Assembly (NCBI GenBank): GCA_963801035.1
Contig: CAWDDF010000005.1
Span: forward strand, 1 to 64,000
Direction of reading: 5' to 3'
DNA: 64,000 nt
Source: JACCZX01 sp963801035
Lineage (GTDB): Bacteria > Pseudomonadota > Gammaproteobacteria > Burkholderiales > Burkholderiaceae_F
Shown: in pieces, positions 8,798 through 19,061 of the stretch
Layout of the letters: each line of letters starts with the position of its first letter
Position numbering within the stretch: position 1 is the stretch's first letter
Made by a program: the position numbers and the translations under genes
The notes under the pieces: model-generated
What the model was told of the DNA's origin: nothing
Seen by the model: the letters and a program-made list of their open reading frames with translations, nothing else
Database searches by the model: none

Positions 8798-8807
8798 GGG
8801 AGGGGAG
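8798..8807 (+). promoter_or_regulatory. strong ribosome-binding site of aioB
   Basis: The purine tract GGGAGGGGAG directly precedes the ATG at 8808. It supports that ATG over the in-frame TTG at 8790, and it places the twin-arginine motif at residues 6-7. Confidence 0.6.
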
Positions 8808-9319
8808 ATGACAGACAACGCATCGCGGCGATGGTTTCTGAAAGTTTCTGGCGCGGGCGCCCTGGGGGGTGCGGTCGCGCCTGCTGTCGCGCAGACCACC
8901 CCTGCGACTGCCAAGACTCTACTCGCCTATCCGCGCAAAGCGGTTGCGACGTCATCGAAGGTGAGCACGAGTGCGCCAGTGAGCTTCACGTATCCGGATG
9001 CCGCATCGCCTTGTCTAGCCGTCAAGATGGGCAGCGCAAGGTTCCGGGAGGCGTGGGGCCGGATGGCGACATCGTCGCCTTCAGCACCCTGTGCACGCAC
9101 ATGGGCTGCCCGGTCGCCTATGACAGCAGCGCCAAGACCTTCAAGTGCCCCTGCCACTTCAGCCAGTTCGACCCCGAGATAGGCGGGCAGATGATCTGCG
9201 GTCAGGCAACAGAGAACCTGCCGCAGCGTCGATGCTCGAGCGTGACGCACAGACGGCTGCGATCACCGGCCACCGGCGTGGAGGGATTGATCTACGGCCG
9301 TCAAGCCAACGTGCTGTGA
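8808..9319 (+). pseudogene. aioB: AioB: arsenite oxidase small Rieske subunit, frameshifted
   Basis: Small [2Fe-2S] subunit of periplasmic arsenite oxidase. The N-terminus carries a Tat signal (SRRWFLKVSG followed by a hydrophobic stretch ending PAVAQ). The Rieske motifs are CTHMGC and, 12 residues on, CPCHFSQFD, giving the two Cys and two His ligands plus the extra Cys pair that forms a disulphide in some family members. The C-terminus ends GLIYGRQANVL. The reading frame changes near 9030 (KMG to QRKVPGG; one base missing from a G run would explain it). It shifts again near 9222 and back near 9263. All signature residues survive. The aioA start follows 12 bases after the stop. Confidence 0.85.
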
Positions 9320-9330
9320 GGAGAGATGCC

Positions 9331-11851
9331 ATGATGAACAGAACGATCGGATCACGCTGCCGCCCGTCAACGCGCAGAAGACCAACATGACCTGCCACTT
9401 CTGCATCGTCGGATGCGGCTATCACGTCTACAAGTGGGAGGAAGGCCGGGAAGGTGGGCGCGCGCCAAACGCAGAACGCGCTTGGGCTCGACTTCACGTC
9501 GGCAACTGCCGCCGCTGGCAGATCGTCATGACGCCGGCGATGACGAACGTGGTCGACGACCGCGGACGGCAAGCGCGTCGCAACATCATGGTCGTCCCCG
9601 ACAAGGCAATGCGCCGTGAATAGCGGCCTGAGCTCCACGCGCGGCGGTCGAGATGGCGTCAGCTACATGTACACGCCAGACGGCATCGACAGACGAGACG
9701 GCTGCGGCAGCCGATGCTTGTATGCTGGGCGACCAATGGGTCGACACCGACTGGGACTTCGCGCTCGCGGTGTACGCGGGCTTGATCAAGAAGGTGCTCG
9801 ATGCGGATGGCCCGAACGGCGTCGTCTTCTCGGCTTTCGACCACGGCGGCGCGGGCGGCGGGTTCGAGAACACCTGGGGCTCGGGCAAGCTGATGTTCAG
9901 CGCGATTCCAGACGCCGACGGTGCGCATCCACAACCGTCCGGCCTACAACTCCGAGTGCCATGCCACGCGCGAGATGGGCGTCGGCGAGCTGAACAACTA
10001 GCTACGAGGACGCGCAGCTGGCCGATGTGATCATGGTCGATCGGCAGGCAATCCGTACGAAGACGCAGACCAACTACTTTCTCAACCACTGGGTGCCCGA
10101 ACCTGCAGGGCGGGACGCTCGCGGCGAAGAAGAAGGCGCTTTCCGGAGCGAGCCGGTCGCTGCGGGCAAGGTCATCTTCGTCGATCCGCGCCGCAACGTC
10201 ACGTCGGCAATTGCCGAGGCGGTCGCCGGCAAGGAGAACGTGCTGCACCTGGACATTGCAGCCAGGCACCGACATCGCGCTCTTCAACGGGCTGCTCACG
10301 CACGTCGTGGAGCAGGGCTGGCATCGACAAGGACATTCATCGGCCAAGCGCACCAAGGGCTTCGACGATGCGGTCAGGCCGCGAACAAGCATGTCGCTCG
10401 AAGAGTGCTCCCGCATCACCGGTGTATCGGCCGCCAAGCTGCGCAAGGCGGCCGAGTGGGCGTACAAGCCGAAGGCTGGCGGGGCAGCGGCCGCGCACGA
10501 TGCACGCCTACGAGAAGGGAATCATCTGGGGCAACGACAACTACCTGATCCAGTCTGCGCTGGTCGATCTCGTGCTCGCGACGCTACAACGTCGGTGGCC
10601 GACGCGGCACAGGCGTCGTGCGCATGGGTGGCCATCAGGAAGGCTACACGCGCCCGCCGCATCCGACCGGCGAGAAGATCTACGTCGACCAGGAGCTCAT
10701 CAAGGGCAACGGCCGCATGATGACCTGGTGGGCCTGCAACAACTTCCAGACGAGCAACAACTCGCAGCAGCTGCGCGAGGTCGTGCTCAAGCGCAGCCAG
10801 ATCGTCAAGGAGGCGATCTCGAAGGCGCGCGGAGCGACTGCGCGAGCAGCTGGTCGACGTCGATCTACGAGGCCACCAAGAAGGGCGGCCTCTTCGTCGC
10901 CAGTCGATCAACCTGTATCCGACGTCGCTGGCCGAGGCTGCTCACCTGATGCTGCCGTCGGCGCATCCGGGCGAGATGAACCTCACGTCGATGAACGGCG
11001 AGCGCCGCATGCGGCTTGTCGGAGAAGTTCATGGACGCGCCGGGCGACGCGAAGCCCGACTGTCTGATCGCCGCGATGATCGCGAACAAGGTGCGTGCGC
11101 TCTACCAGGCGGCAGGCAACGCGGCGATGGCGCAGCGCTTCGGGGGCTTCGACTGGAAGACCGAGGAAGACGCCTTCAACGACGGCTTCCGCATGGCCGG
11201 CCGGCCCGGTGCCGGGCCGATCGACAGCCAGGGTGACGACACCGGCTACATGGCGACGTACGCAGCTGCTGCGCAAAGCGGGCAACAACGGCGTGCAGTT
11301 GCCAATCAAGGAAGTGAAGGACGGCAAGCTGATCGGCACGCCGATGCTCTACACCGACCAAGTTCGGCACCAAGGACGGCAAGGCGCAGTTCAAGCCGTC
11401 GCCCTGGCCAGGACTGCCGAAGCAGGTCGAGGACGCAGAAGGCCAAGCACAAGTACTGGATCAACAACGGCCGCAACAACGAGATCTGGCAGACGGCGTA
11501 TCACAACCAGTACGACCGAGTTCGTGCGCGAGCCGATACCCGATGGCGTACATCGAGCTGAATCCCGGACGACATGAAGGCGATCGGCTGCGCAGCCCGA
11601 GCGATGTCGTCGAGGTCTGGAACGACTACGGGTCGACGTTCGCGATGGCCTATCCGGTCGCTGACGCGAAGCCGAGGACAGACGTTCATGGTGTTTGCGC
11701 ACGTCAAGGGGATCGCAGGGCGACGTGACGACGGAGTGGACCGACCGCAACGTCATTCCCTACTACAAAGGGACATGGGCGAGCATCCGCCGGGTCGGGA
11801 GGATCGAAGAGTACAAGCGAACGGTAGCTTAAGAATCGCGACTTTGCTTGA
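9331..11851 (+). pseudogene. aioA: AioA: arsenite oxidase molybdopterin large subunit, many frameshifts
   Basis: Catalytic subunit that oxidises arsenite to arsenate with a bis-molybdopterin cofactor. Read across three frames, the whole protein is recognisable. The [3Fe-4S] motif CHFCIVGCGYH (9391 onward) comes first, followed by DHGGAGGGFENTWG, HNRPAYNSECHATREMG, NYFLNHWVP, MHAYEKGIIWGNDNYL, RMGGHQEGYTRPP, MTWWACNNFQTSNN, AHPGEMNLTSMNGERR, FDWKTEEDAFNDGFR, WINNGRNNEIWQTAYH, FVHVKGIAG-like and TDRNVIPYYKGTW, ending LKNRDFA. More than 20 frame changes occur. Where I traced them (about 9909, 9995, 10034, 10047, 10062, 10100) single inserted bases explain them, while residues between breaks stay conserved. 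GAGGAG precedes the start. It is either a recent pseudogene or a badly called segment. Confidence 0.85.
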
Positions 11852-11862
11852 CAAGAGAGCTG

Positions 11863-12146
11863 ATGGTAGGGGCGGCTGAGCAATCGCTGTTGCGACATCG
11901 CTGGCAAATATTACGTCGACGCTAAGCGATAGCTTCGCTGTCGCAAACACTGCGGCGGTTCTCTACGGACTATCGGCAATCGCGTTGGCTGCAATCTGCG
12001 CTTTTCTTATTTGGTTCGCGGCGGCAGCAACACGACATAACGGCTGCTCACTTTCGTGTGCTCGCAGCGGAGGCCGTTCGGACATTCCACCGAGCACCAT
12101 GAGCGCAGTTGATTGGGATGATGCGCAAACTTATGGACGGGGATGA
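11863..12146 (+). pseudogene. small membrane protein ORF downstream of aioA, one apparent frameshift
   Basis: An ATG at 11863, after a purine-rich AAGAGAG site 12 bases beyond aioA, opens MVGAAEQ and then meets an early stop. A shift of one base near 11883 gives a continuous frame to TGA at 12146. That frame holds a long hydrophobic helix (AAVLYGLSAIALAAICAFLI) and a hydrophilic tail ending DAQTYGRG. The stop overlaps the region of the next start (12143-12147), suggesting operon coupling with aioBA and the hydrolase. I do not recognise a family. The alternative is that this is non-coding spacer. Confidence 0.4.
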
Positions 12147-13019
12147 ATGAGCATTGCAAGAAGTCTCGTGCTTGCACTCTTCACTTCTTCTTCGCAGCGA
12201 CGGCGCTGGCGCAGGCGGCACAGAGCCACTATCTGGAGGTACACGGCGTACGCATGCATATGCAGGCTGGAAGCGGCGAGACGGATGTCTTACTGCGCGG
12301 CTTTGGCCAGACGAGTCACATGTGGCGCCCGCTGACATGGACTGGAGAAGAACATACGGTCATCGCACGGACTGCGCGGATACGACCGCAGCGCGCGCCG
12401 GCGGACGGATAGATCGAGGCGGCGATGGCACGAGACGTTCAGCCCGGGTCACAGACGTTCGCAAGAGCATCGATTTCGTCGGTCGCGATATGGGCCTTAT
12501 GGTTGCCTATGCGTATGCGGCGCAGTTGCGCGGAGGTGAAGCGCATCGTTCTCATGGAAGCGTTCTGCCGGGGTCGACGATTGGACCAACGTCGGCTTCT
12601 GCATGATCTACGGCATTCCATATACGGAAAGACAACGCTTGCTTGGTGAATGGACGAGAGCGCACTTATCTCGAGCAGATCGGGAAGACTTCGCAATAGA
12701 CCCAGACAAAGTCCATTCGAGGTTGATCGCAAGTTCTACGCGAAGGAGTACGCGAAGCTGGTCACATCAAGGCGGAATGGAAACATTCCGTGCGTTTGAA
12801 CAGGATGCTAAGGATTTCGCACAGTTCGCGAAGACTCCGCTCACTATGCCGATGCTCGTACTATCCGGCGAAAAGGCGGGCGGGCAGTTCCTGATCGACT
12901 AGAGCAAACTCGTCGACACGAATGTGGAGGGCGTCCTCGTGACTGGATCAGGGCATTGGCTGATGGAAGAGGCACCTAAGAAAGTCATTCCACTACTAGT
13001 TGAATTCCTCAATCGCTGA
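12147..13019 (+). pseudogene. alpha/beta hydrolase (epoxide hydrolase-like), frameshifted with nonsense codon
   Basis: Read across frames this is an alpha/beta hydrolase of the haloalkane dehalogenase/epoxide hydrolase type. A signal-like start (MSIARSLVLALFTSSS) leads to SHYLEVHGVRMHMQAG, RGFGQTSHMWRPL, then the nucleophile region VGRDMGLMVAYAYAAQ. A C-terminal part follows with FRAFEQDAKDFAQFAKTPLTMPMLVLSGEKAGGQF and TGSGHWLMEEAPKK. HG and GHD of the family read here as RG and GRD. At least four frame changes are needed, and an in-frame TAG at 12900-12902 replaces what homologues would have as Gln (CAG to TAG). The nonsense substitution argues for real decay in this gene. It lies in the aio operon direction. 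Confidence 0.7.
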
Positions 13020-13247
13020 CAACGACCTCATTTAACGATTAAAAGCGGCCAACGCTACAGCCCGAGATCGAGCCGATCTGAGCGCGTTTTCCGTGTACTA
13101 TGAATGCTAATTCGACGCTTAGTGTGGTTGGAGGGGCTGAAGATGGAACGCCGCTGCTGGCAATGTGAAGAATGTTGATGTCCGCAGAGTTAGTCCATTG
13201 CACTTGGCGACGCATTTGCACACGGCAGCCGAGCTTTGCCTGACCGC

Positions 13248-13481
13248 ATGGAAAAGCGAATAGTCGGATTCCACCAGGACGCCGAACAGCACTGGGTGGC
13301 CGAACTGGAATGCGGCCATGGCCAACATGTTCGGCACGATCCGCCCTGGACAAATCGCGCCTGGGTCCAGACTTCCGACGGCCGGGCCAAGGTTATCGGT
13401 GCACTTTTGAATTGCGTGAAATGCGATAGAGGCGAGCTGCCAGACGCTTCACAGCATGCGAACCAGCTAATTCCTAAGTAA
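13248..13481 (+). CDS. DUF3565 domain-containing protein
   Basis: Small protein of 77 residues matching the DUF3565 pattern: an opening IVGFHQD, then WVAELECGHGQHVRHDPPW, and a C-terminal CVKC pair. The Cys and His residues (CGHGQH, CVKC) suggest a bound zinc. The frame is open from a TTG at 13236, but the ATG at 13248 gives the start seen in most family members. The coding end overlaps the convergent methyltransferase end by 15 bases. Function of the family is unknown. The 228 bases upstream to the hydrolase pseudogene hold no gene that I can support. Confidence 0.85.
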   Translation: MEKRIVGFHQDAEQHWVAELECGHGQHVRHDPPWTNRAWVQTSDGRAKVIGALLNCVKCDRGELPDASQHANQLIPK

Positions 13482-14288
13482 CACCACTTCCTCGCCCTCG
13501 AGGCCCAAGTGACGTGAGCCGTGAAGGACGGCCAACTCCTGCGTTGTGGCCCGCTTCACTATCGACAAACCGAAGTTTCGAAGGTAGGACTCCAAGGTGG
13601 CAGAACGAATCGACCAGGTAAACGTTTCCTCGCGTGACGCTAGCCACCGTTCGACCCAACGGCTGCGCGGGCGAAACCCGCAACTGCCGTCGTCCCACTG
13701 CGACATGAAGCTGAACACCACCCGGAGTTGCGATCCGAACCGACCCAGTGCCGCAAACAGTTGATCGACCGTCTTCGGCGCGAGGTACATGAGCAGGCCT
13801 TCCATGATCAGCAACGTTCTTTTCCCATCATCGAAGCTGCTGACCGGTAAAGGCTCGATGCCGAAGTCAGCGGAAATAAAGCTCAGATTTCCGCTCGCAA
13901 CGAGTTTGTTACCACGCCTTGCTATCGCTGCGCGCTTCTCGCGCTGGGTTGCCGGATGATCGATTTCGACAAATTCGACTTGTGGAAATTGCGGTGCAAG
14001 GCGCAAAGCCAAGGTATCGAAGCCGGCGCCAGCCACAACGACGCGTTGGCTTCCTTCAGCGAGCGCTTCACGGCAGCACTCTTCGATCCAACGCTTGCGA
14101 TGCCAGTAGTGCGCCATGATGCCTGGCTGCACGAGTCGTTCCAAAACGCGCCACAGCGAACGCGTTGGGGGCCAGCCGGCGCTGGCCGCGAGCAGACGAT
14201 CGTTGGCATTGGTAGACAGCAAGATCTGGCACCACTGCGCGGCGCCTGGAGCGACAAGAGCCGCCGTCCGCCGATCGCTCGCGAGCAA
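13467..14288 (-). CDS. class I SAM-dependent methyltransferase, leucine carboxyl methyltransferase-like
   Basis: Protein of about 273 residues with a SAM-binding motif VVVAGAGFDTLALRL near residues 83-97. The acidic VEFVEIDHPATQ near 104-115 contacts the ribose of SAM, and a LLIMEGLLMYL motif lies near 159. This combination marks the LCM/PpmA-like O-methyltransferase family (PF04072), whose members methylate carboxyl or hydroxyl groups of varied substrates. The listed start is a TTG. The frame stays open for about 17 codons upstream as far as the FAD oxidase stop, so the N-terminus is uncertain. It is 50 bases downstream of the FAD oxidase on the same strand and probably in its operon. Confidence 0.82.
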   Translation of the reverse strand: MLASDRRTAALVAPGAAQWCQILLSTNANDRLLAASAGWPPTRSLWRVLERLVQPGIMAHYWHRKRWIEECCREALAEGSQRVVVAGAGFDTLALRLAPQFPQVEFVEIDHPATQREKRAAIARRGNKLVASGNLSFISADFGIEPLPVSSFDDGKRTLLIMEGLLMYLAPKTVDQLFAALGRFGSQLRVVFSFMSQWDDGSCGFRPRSRWVERWLASREETFTWSIRSATLESYLRNFGLSIVKRATTQELAVLHGSRHLGLEGEEVVLLRN

Positions 14289-14338
14289 GAGGGTGCTTGC
14301 CGCAATGAGCTTCGACGTGCTGCTCGAGCGATCGGCCT

Positions 14339-15767
14339 TCAGCGTGAACTCTCGCTGGCGAATTCATCTCGATAGTGTGTGTACCAAGTGCTGGTAAATC
14401 GCTCACTTGGGTCGTACACCAGCTTCTTCGCAAGCCACTGCGAGAAGTTTGGGTAACAGGCGGCGACCTGGGCAGACGTGGCGGCGCGGTGGTACGTAAG
14501 GAAGAAGCTGCCGCGCAGCTCGATCGACACATCGATCAGCGCGCGAAATGTGTTGGCGGTCCGTAATAGTCCTGCGGCGTCGTGCGGCGTCCTCAAGTTG
14601 AAGATCACGCATGCAAAGTCGTCTTTGGCCCACGGAAGAAACGACGTTGTGTCGCGCATAATCGATCGGATGGTTCCGTAAATTACTTCCGTACCGAAAG
14701 CACGCAAGATGCGACCGGCGTGCTGCATGAACAGCGGAAGGTTTTCGCGCGGAACGTAGTGTTCGCCGATAACCAGCGTCTCACGCAGCGTGCCCTCGGC
14801 CGCGTCGTCAGGCGTGTCTGCCATCGCCTCGGCGTAACTGGGAACATACGTGCTGAGTTGCATCGTGTCCGACCAGTAACAGTTGCCATCGGTGTTCAGA
14901 TAGTGGCTGGCGTACAGCCGAAACGCTGCTCGCTTATCGTCGTGTGCCAGCCGCAGAAGTTTGAGCCAATCATCGGGGTCGAGATCGGAAGTTGTCTCGG
15001 GCGGAGCGCGCTCACTGGCCGCCGGCTTGTAGCAGGCGAAGACTCCGCGCCGCAGGAATCTATCGTCCGTGGCGTCGATCACGAACTGGAAGTCACCGTA
15101 AAGGCATCCTTCGTCTACACGGCGAAACACAGCGTTCATCGCATCGTCAAGGTCTATCACGTCGACCTCCCGTTGCAGCAGCATGCGCGGTGCAAGGCGC
15201 AAGGTTGCTGAGTACACGATGCCGAAAAGACCGTAGCCACCAATGACCAGCGAGAACAACTCGGCGTTCTGCGAACGATTGCAGACGACGATGCTGCCGC
15301 TGTGCATCGACCAGCGTTAGTTCTTCGATGTCATCGCCGAGTGGCTGCATGGCGAGGCCACGGCCGTGAGCGTTCGCTGCGATAGACCCGCCAAGCGTTA
15401 CGGCATCTACTCCGGTTTGCTTCTGCCGAATCGCCCACACTGGCGGCCCCTCGTTCGACATTGCATGACTAGCGGCGATAATCGCCGGCCACATGGCGCC
15501 GGCCTCGATCGTTAGTAAGCCACGCTCGGCATCGGACGTAAGAACGCGATCCATTCGCGTCGTGTCGATGTGCAAGGTGTCCGCCGCGAACTGCTGTCCT
15601 CCCATCGCGTGCCGACCACCCGCGGTCGAGATGTGCTGCTGATTCTGGCGGGCACTTACAACGATCGCCTGTAGCTCCGCAAGCGTCATCGGCCGCTCGA
15701 CGCGCGCGACCCGCGTGAGGTTCAGCTGTGAGTGAACATCGTTCAGAAGAGGGTCAGGAACGTGCAT
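14339..15767 (-). pseudogene. FAD-binding oxidoreductase (BBE/aldonolactone oxidase-like), one frameshift
   Basis: Two adjacent open frames give one protein. The N-terminal part (15767 to about 15300) is a PCMH-type FAD domain, with STAGGRHAMGGQQ and GGSIAANAHGRG around the flavin and the LTLVDA strand. The C-terminal part (about 15300 to 14339) continues with SLVIGGYGLFGIV and a substrate-binding domain ending FTSTWYTHYRDEF. The break lies near 15303: LVDA then SGSIVVCNRSQN are joined if one inserted base is removed. The ATG at 15767 is preferred to the TTG at 15794. The family oxidises sugars, lactones or alcohols with O2 or a carrier; the substrate is unknown. Confidence 0.78.
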
Positions 15768-15901
15768 CGAGCGCCAATGTAAAGGGAGCGGCAATTATCA
15801 GGGGCACAATGGAATTTCGATGTCCGCACAGACACGGTGACGTTGCGGCGCTAGCGACCAAGTGCCAAGCCATATCTGACTCGAGAGTTCGACTTGCCGT
15901 C

Positions 15902-16420
15902 ATGCATGTCATAACAACGATCGTCACGGATCGCCTGACGATTAGACCGTTCACGCTCGATGATGCCGGGTTCATCGTCGACCTGGTGAATGACCCAGAC
16001 TGGCTGCGGTTCATTGGAGACAAGGCAGTCGCATCGAAGGAAGACGCGCGTCGCTACCTTACGAAGGGCCCGTTGGCGATGTACCAAGTGCACGGCTTCG
16101 GCCTGTGCGCAGTGGAGCGGACCAACGATCGATCGATGATTGGAATGTGCGGCCTGGTGCGCCGGGCTGGCCTAGAGGAAGTCGATATCGGCTACGCCTT
16201 CTTGCCACAAGGCCGAGGTCAAGGTTTTGCGATCGAAGCAGCGCAGGCGATTCTCGATCATGCTCTGACCACGATCGGCATTAAAAGGATCGTTGCGATT
16301 TCAGATCCGGACAACGTGGCGTCCACACGCGTGCTGGAAGCGATAGGCATGCGCTTCGAGCGTCATATGCAGCTCACCGATGGAGCTAAGCAGGTAGCGC
16401 TGTATGCCATTGATCGCTAA
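15902..16420 (+). CDS. GNAT family N-acetyltransferase (RimJ/RimL type)
   Basis: Acetyltransferase of 172 residues. The opening TDRLTIRPFTLDD and the acetyl-CoA binding segment FLPQGRGQGFAIEAAQAIL are characteristic of RimJ/RimL-like GNAT enzymes, followed by ISDPDNVASTRVLEAIGM. It would transfer an acetyl group from acetyl-CoA to an amine on a protein, antibiotic or small molecule; the acceptor cannot be told. The frame is open from 15728 but homologous proteins start just before TDRL, so the ATG at 15902 is chosen. It is divergent from the FAD oxidase, with 134 bases between the chosen starts. Confidence 0.88.
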   Translation: MHVITTIVTDRLTIRPFTLDDAGFIVDLVNDPDWLRFIGDKAVASKEDARRYLTKGPLAMYQVHGFGLCAVERTNDRSMIGMCGLVRRAGLEEVDIGYAFLPQGRGQGFAIEAAQAILDHALTTIGIKRIVAISDPDNVASTRVLEAIGMRFERHMQLTDGAKQVALYAIDR

Positions 16421-16527
16421 ACGGTGTGGCTCAGCTGGCGGTGGCACGCTGTGAGGAATGGAGAGTTCCGACTACGTTTTGCGCCGGACTGTCTCATTCC
16501 CTTTCTTCTTCGCTTCGCGATGAGCGT

Positions 16528-19003
16528 TCAAATCGAAGGGTTCGGCCGCTTTTCACGACCTTTGCCGTTTCTTGATGCTGTCGACTCCAGGATCCTTTCG
16601 AGCGCTGACAGGTCGACCGGTTTAACCAGATGATGATGGAATCCCGCTTCCTGTGAGCGCCGGCGGTCGTCGTCCTGGCCCCATCCGGTCACAGCCACCA
16701 GCACCGGGCTGTGGTCATGCGACCGAATCTGTCGAGCGGCGTCGTATCCGTTGAGCTTCGGCAAGCCAATATCGAGCAAGACAACGTCCGGCTTGTGCGA
16801 GCGGGCTGCATCGACTGCGGCAATTCCGTCGTGCTCTGTTTGCACACCATGCCCGGCGGCACGCAGTATTTCTGCGAGTGTGTCGGCCGCGTCCACGTTG
16901 TCATCGACGACGAGAATGCGCAGATGTCCAGCCGTGCTTTCTGCACCTTTGCTACTGACTGAAGCAGCGTTTTCATGACCATGCAAAAAAGCGGGCAAGC
17001 GAATTGTGAACACGCTGCCTTTGTCGAGTCCGTCACTTTGCGCCTCGACGTTTCCTCCATGCATTTCGACCAGCCGCTGCACTAACGTCAAACCGATGCC
17101 CAAACCGCCGGTTTGCCATTCGATCGACCGGCCCACTTGAGTGAACAAGTTAAATATGTGCGAGAGCATCTCTGGCGGGATGCCGATGCCCGAATCAGTA
17201 ATGCGAATCGTGACCTGCTTTCCATCGAAGGCGGCGTGGAGTCCGATCTTGCCGCCGGGCGGCGTGTACTTCGCCGCATTGTTCAAGAGGTTTTGCAGTA
17301 CCTGCGCCATGCGAGTCAGATCTGCATCGACGTACAGCGGTTCGTCCGGCAGAGTCACCGTCAATTGATGTTGTTCGGACTCGATCAACGGTCGCGACGC
17401 CTCAACGGCATTGGTCACGATCAACGTCAGGCTCACGCGCTCCTTCTGCAGACTGATTTTCCCGCTGGTAATGCGCGAAACGTCGAGCAAGTCATCGACG
17501 AGCCGTACCAGGTGCGTGACCTGACGATCAATGATGTCGCGCGCATTTTGTAGCGCCGCGTCGGCCGGCGCCTTTAACTGCAGGAACTGAGTTGCATTGC
17601 GTATTGGGGCCAGTGGGTTGCGGAGCTCATGCGCGAGCACCGCAAGGAACTCGTCCTTGCGCCGATCGGTTTCGGACAGCTGTGCGTTCAGACGTTCGAG
17701 TTGGTCACGACTTTCACTGAGCAGAACGCCGGCGCGTGCGCTCTCGACGGCAAAAAAAGTACGCTCTGCGACCTGCGAGAGCAGCCATGCATCGTTGGGT
17801 AGCCATTGACGTGGGTGGCGGTCGGCCACGACCAGCAAAGCGACCATTTTTCCGGCTTTGACGATCGGCGCGCACATCATCGAGCGGATTTCCATCGCCG
17901 CATAGGTCTGTAAAGCGCGCAGGTTCACTGGTTCGATCGTCCTTGAGAACATCGGTAATCAACGCGGTGCGGCCGCTCTTGATCTCGTCCACCAGCCCGA
18001 TTCCGAACGCTTCAAGCCGATGAAGTCCGGCAACGGTCGGAACGCCTTTCGTGTACCCGCGCGTGATCAGCAGGTGCTGTCCATCGCTTTGCAGTTCGCC
18101 ATAAGCGCAGCGGATCACATCGAAATGCGAACCCACCATCGTTACGATCTGCAGCATCACTTCGGCGGGGTCGTGCAGTACGCGCGTCGCATCATGCAGC
18201 GCGACCAGAAAGCGCTGCGCGTCCTCCGCTCGCCGGCGTTCATCCACGTCATGCACCAGCACCGCAAACCCTTTTACAGTGCCGTCGTTAGCAACGTCGG
18301 GGATGTAGTTGGCGTTTATCCATCGCGTGCCGGCATGGCGGTAAGGAATCTGGTCGTCATAAGCGACCATCTGCCCGGCAAGGGCGGCGTCCATATGAGG
18401 CTTCAGTTTTTCGAAGGCCGCAGCTCCAACAACTTCGCTTACAAGTTTGCCGGCAATATTTTGGTACGCCTCTCCAAACCAGGTCTCGTATGCTCGGTTG
18501 TTGAGCTGGTAGCGGTAGTCGCGATCGATGTACGAGATGAGCGCTGGCGCGTTGTCCACAATCAATCGCAGCAACTGTTGCGCAGATTGTGATTCTTCAA
18601 CTGCGCGCTTGCGATCGGAAATGTCGCGGCTGACGTTGGAAGCACCGATTACGCGCCCTTGGCGATCATGAACCGGCGAAATCGTCAACGAAACGTGAAC
18701 TTCGCGGCCGCTTTTGGCGACTCGAATTGTTTCAAAGTGTTCGACTCTTTGGCCGGCTCTAATGCGCCGCAGAATCTCGTTTTCTTCGTCTCGACGCTCG
18801 AGCGGAATGATCAGGGTCATCGGCTGCCCGATCGCCTCGTCGGCGGTATAGCCGAACAGCCGTTCAGCGCTGGCGTTCCAGGAGGTAATGACTCCGTTCA
18901 GCGTCTTGCTGATTATCGCGTCGTCGGACGACGAAACGATCGCGGCCAGTAAAGCCGAGGCGCGGTGCCCGTCGTGTTCATCGTTCGACGTCAACGAGTT
19001 CAT
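16528..19003 (-). pseudogene. PAS-PAS-GAF hybrid sensor histidine kinase/response regulator, one frameshift
   Basis: Domains in order: PAS (AIISKTLNGVITSWNASAE), a second PAS (ALISYIDRDYRYQLNN), and a GAF domain that spans the break. Next come HisKA with the phospho-acceptor His in LAVLAHELRNPLAPI, an ATPase with NLLNNAAKYTPPGG and GLGIGLTLVQRL, and a C-terminal receiver with VVDDN, LLDIGLPKLNGYD and the conserved Lys in LVKPVD. No transmembrane helix is seen, so it is cytosolic. The frame breaks near 17944: LKDDRT then VNLRALQTYAA join if one inserted A is removed. Everything else is intact, so the gene may be functional. It is monocistronic as far as I can see. Confidence 0.85.
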
Positions 19004-19061
19004 GCGAATACGGAGTGCTCAAGCACGTGCGAGGCGATGACAGCCTTTCCTGCGGCGCTTG

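Noticed and set aside
8654..9319. A 221-codon frame starting inside the palindrome that covers part of aioB
   Set aside because: Its first half is in the wrong frame relative to the Tat signal and has no homology; only the Rieske part is aioB, read after a frame change.
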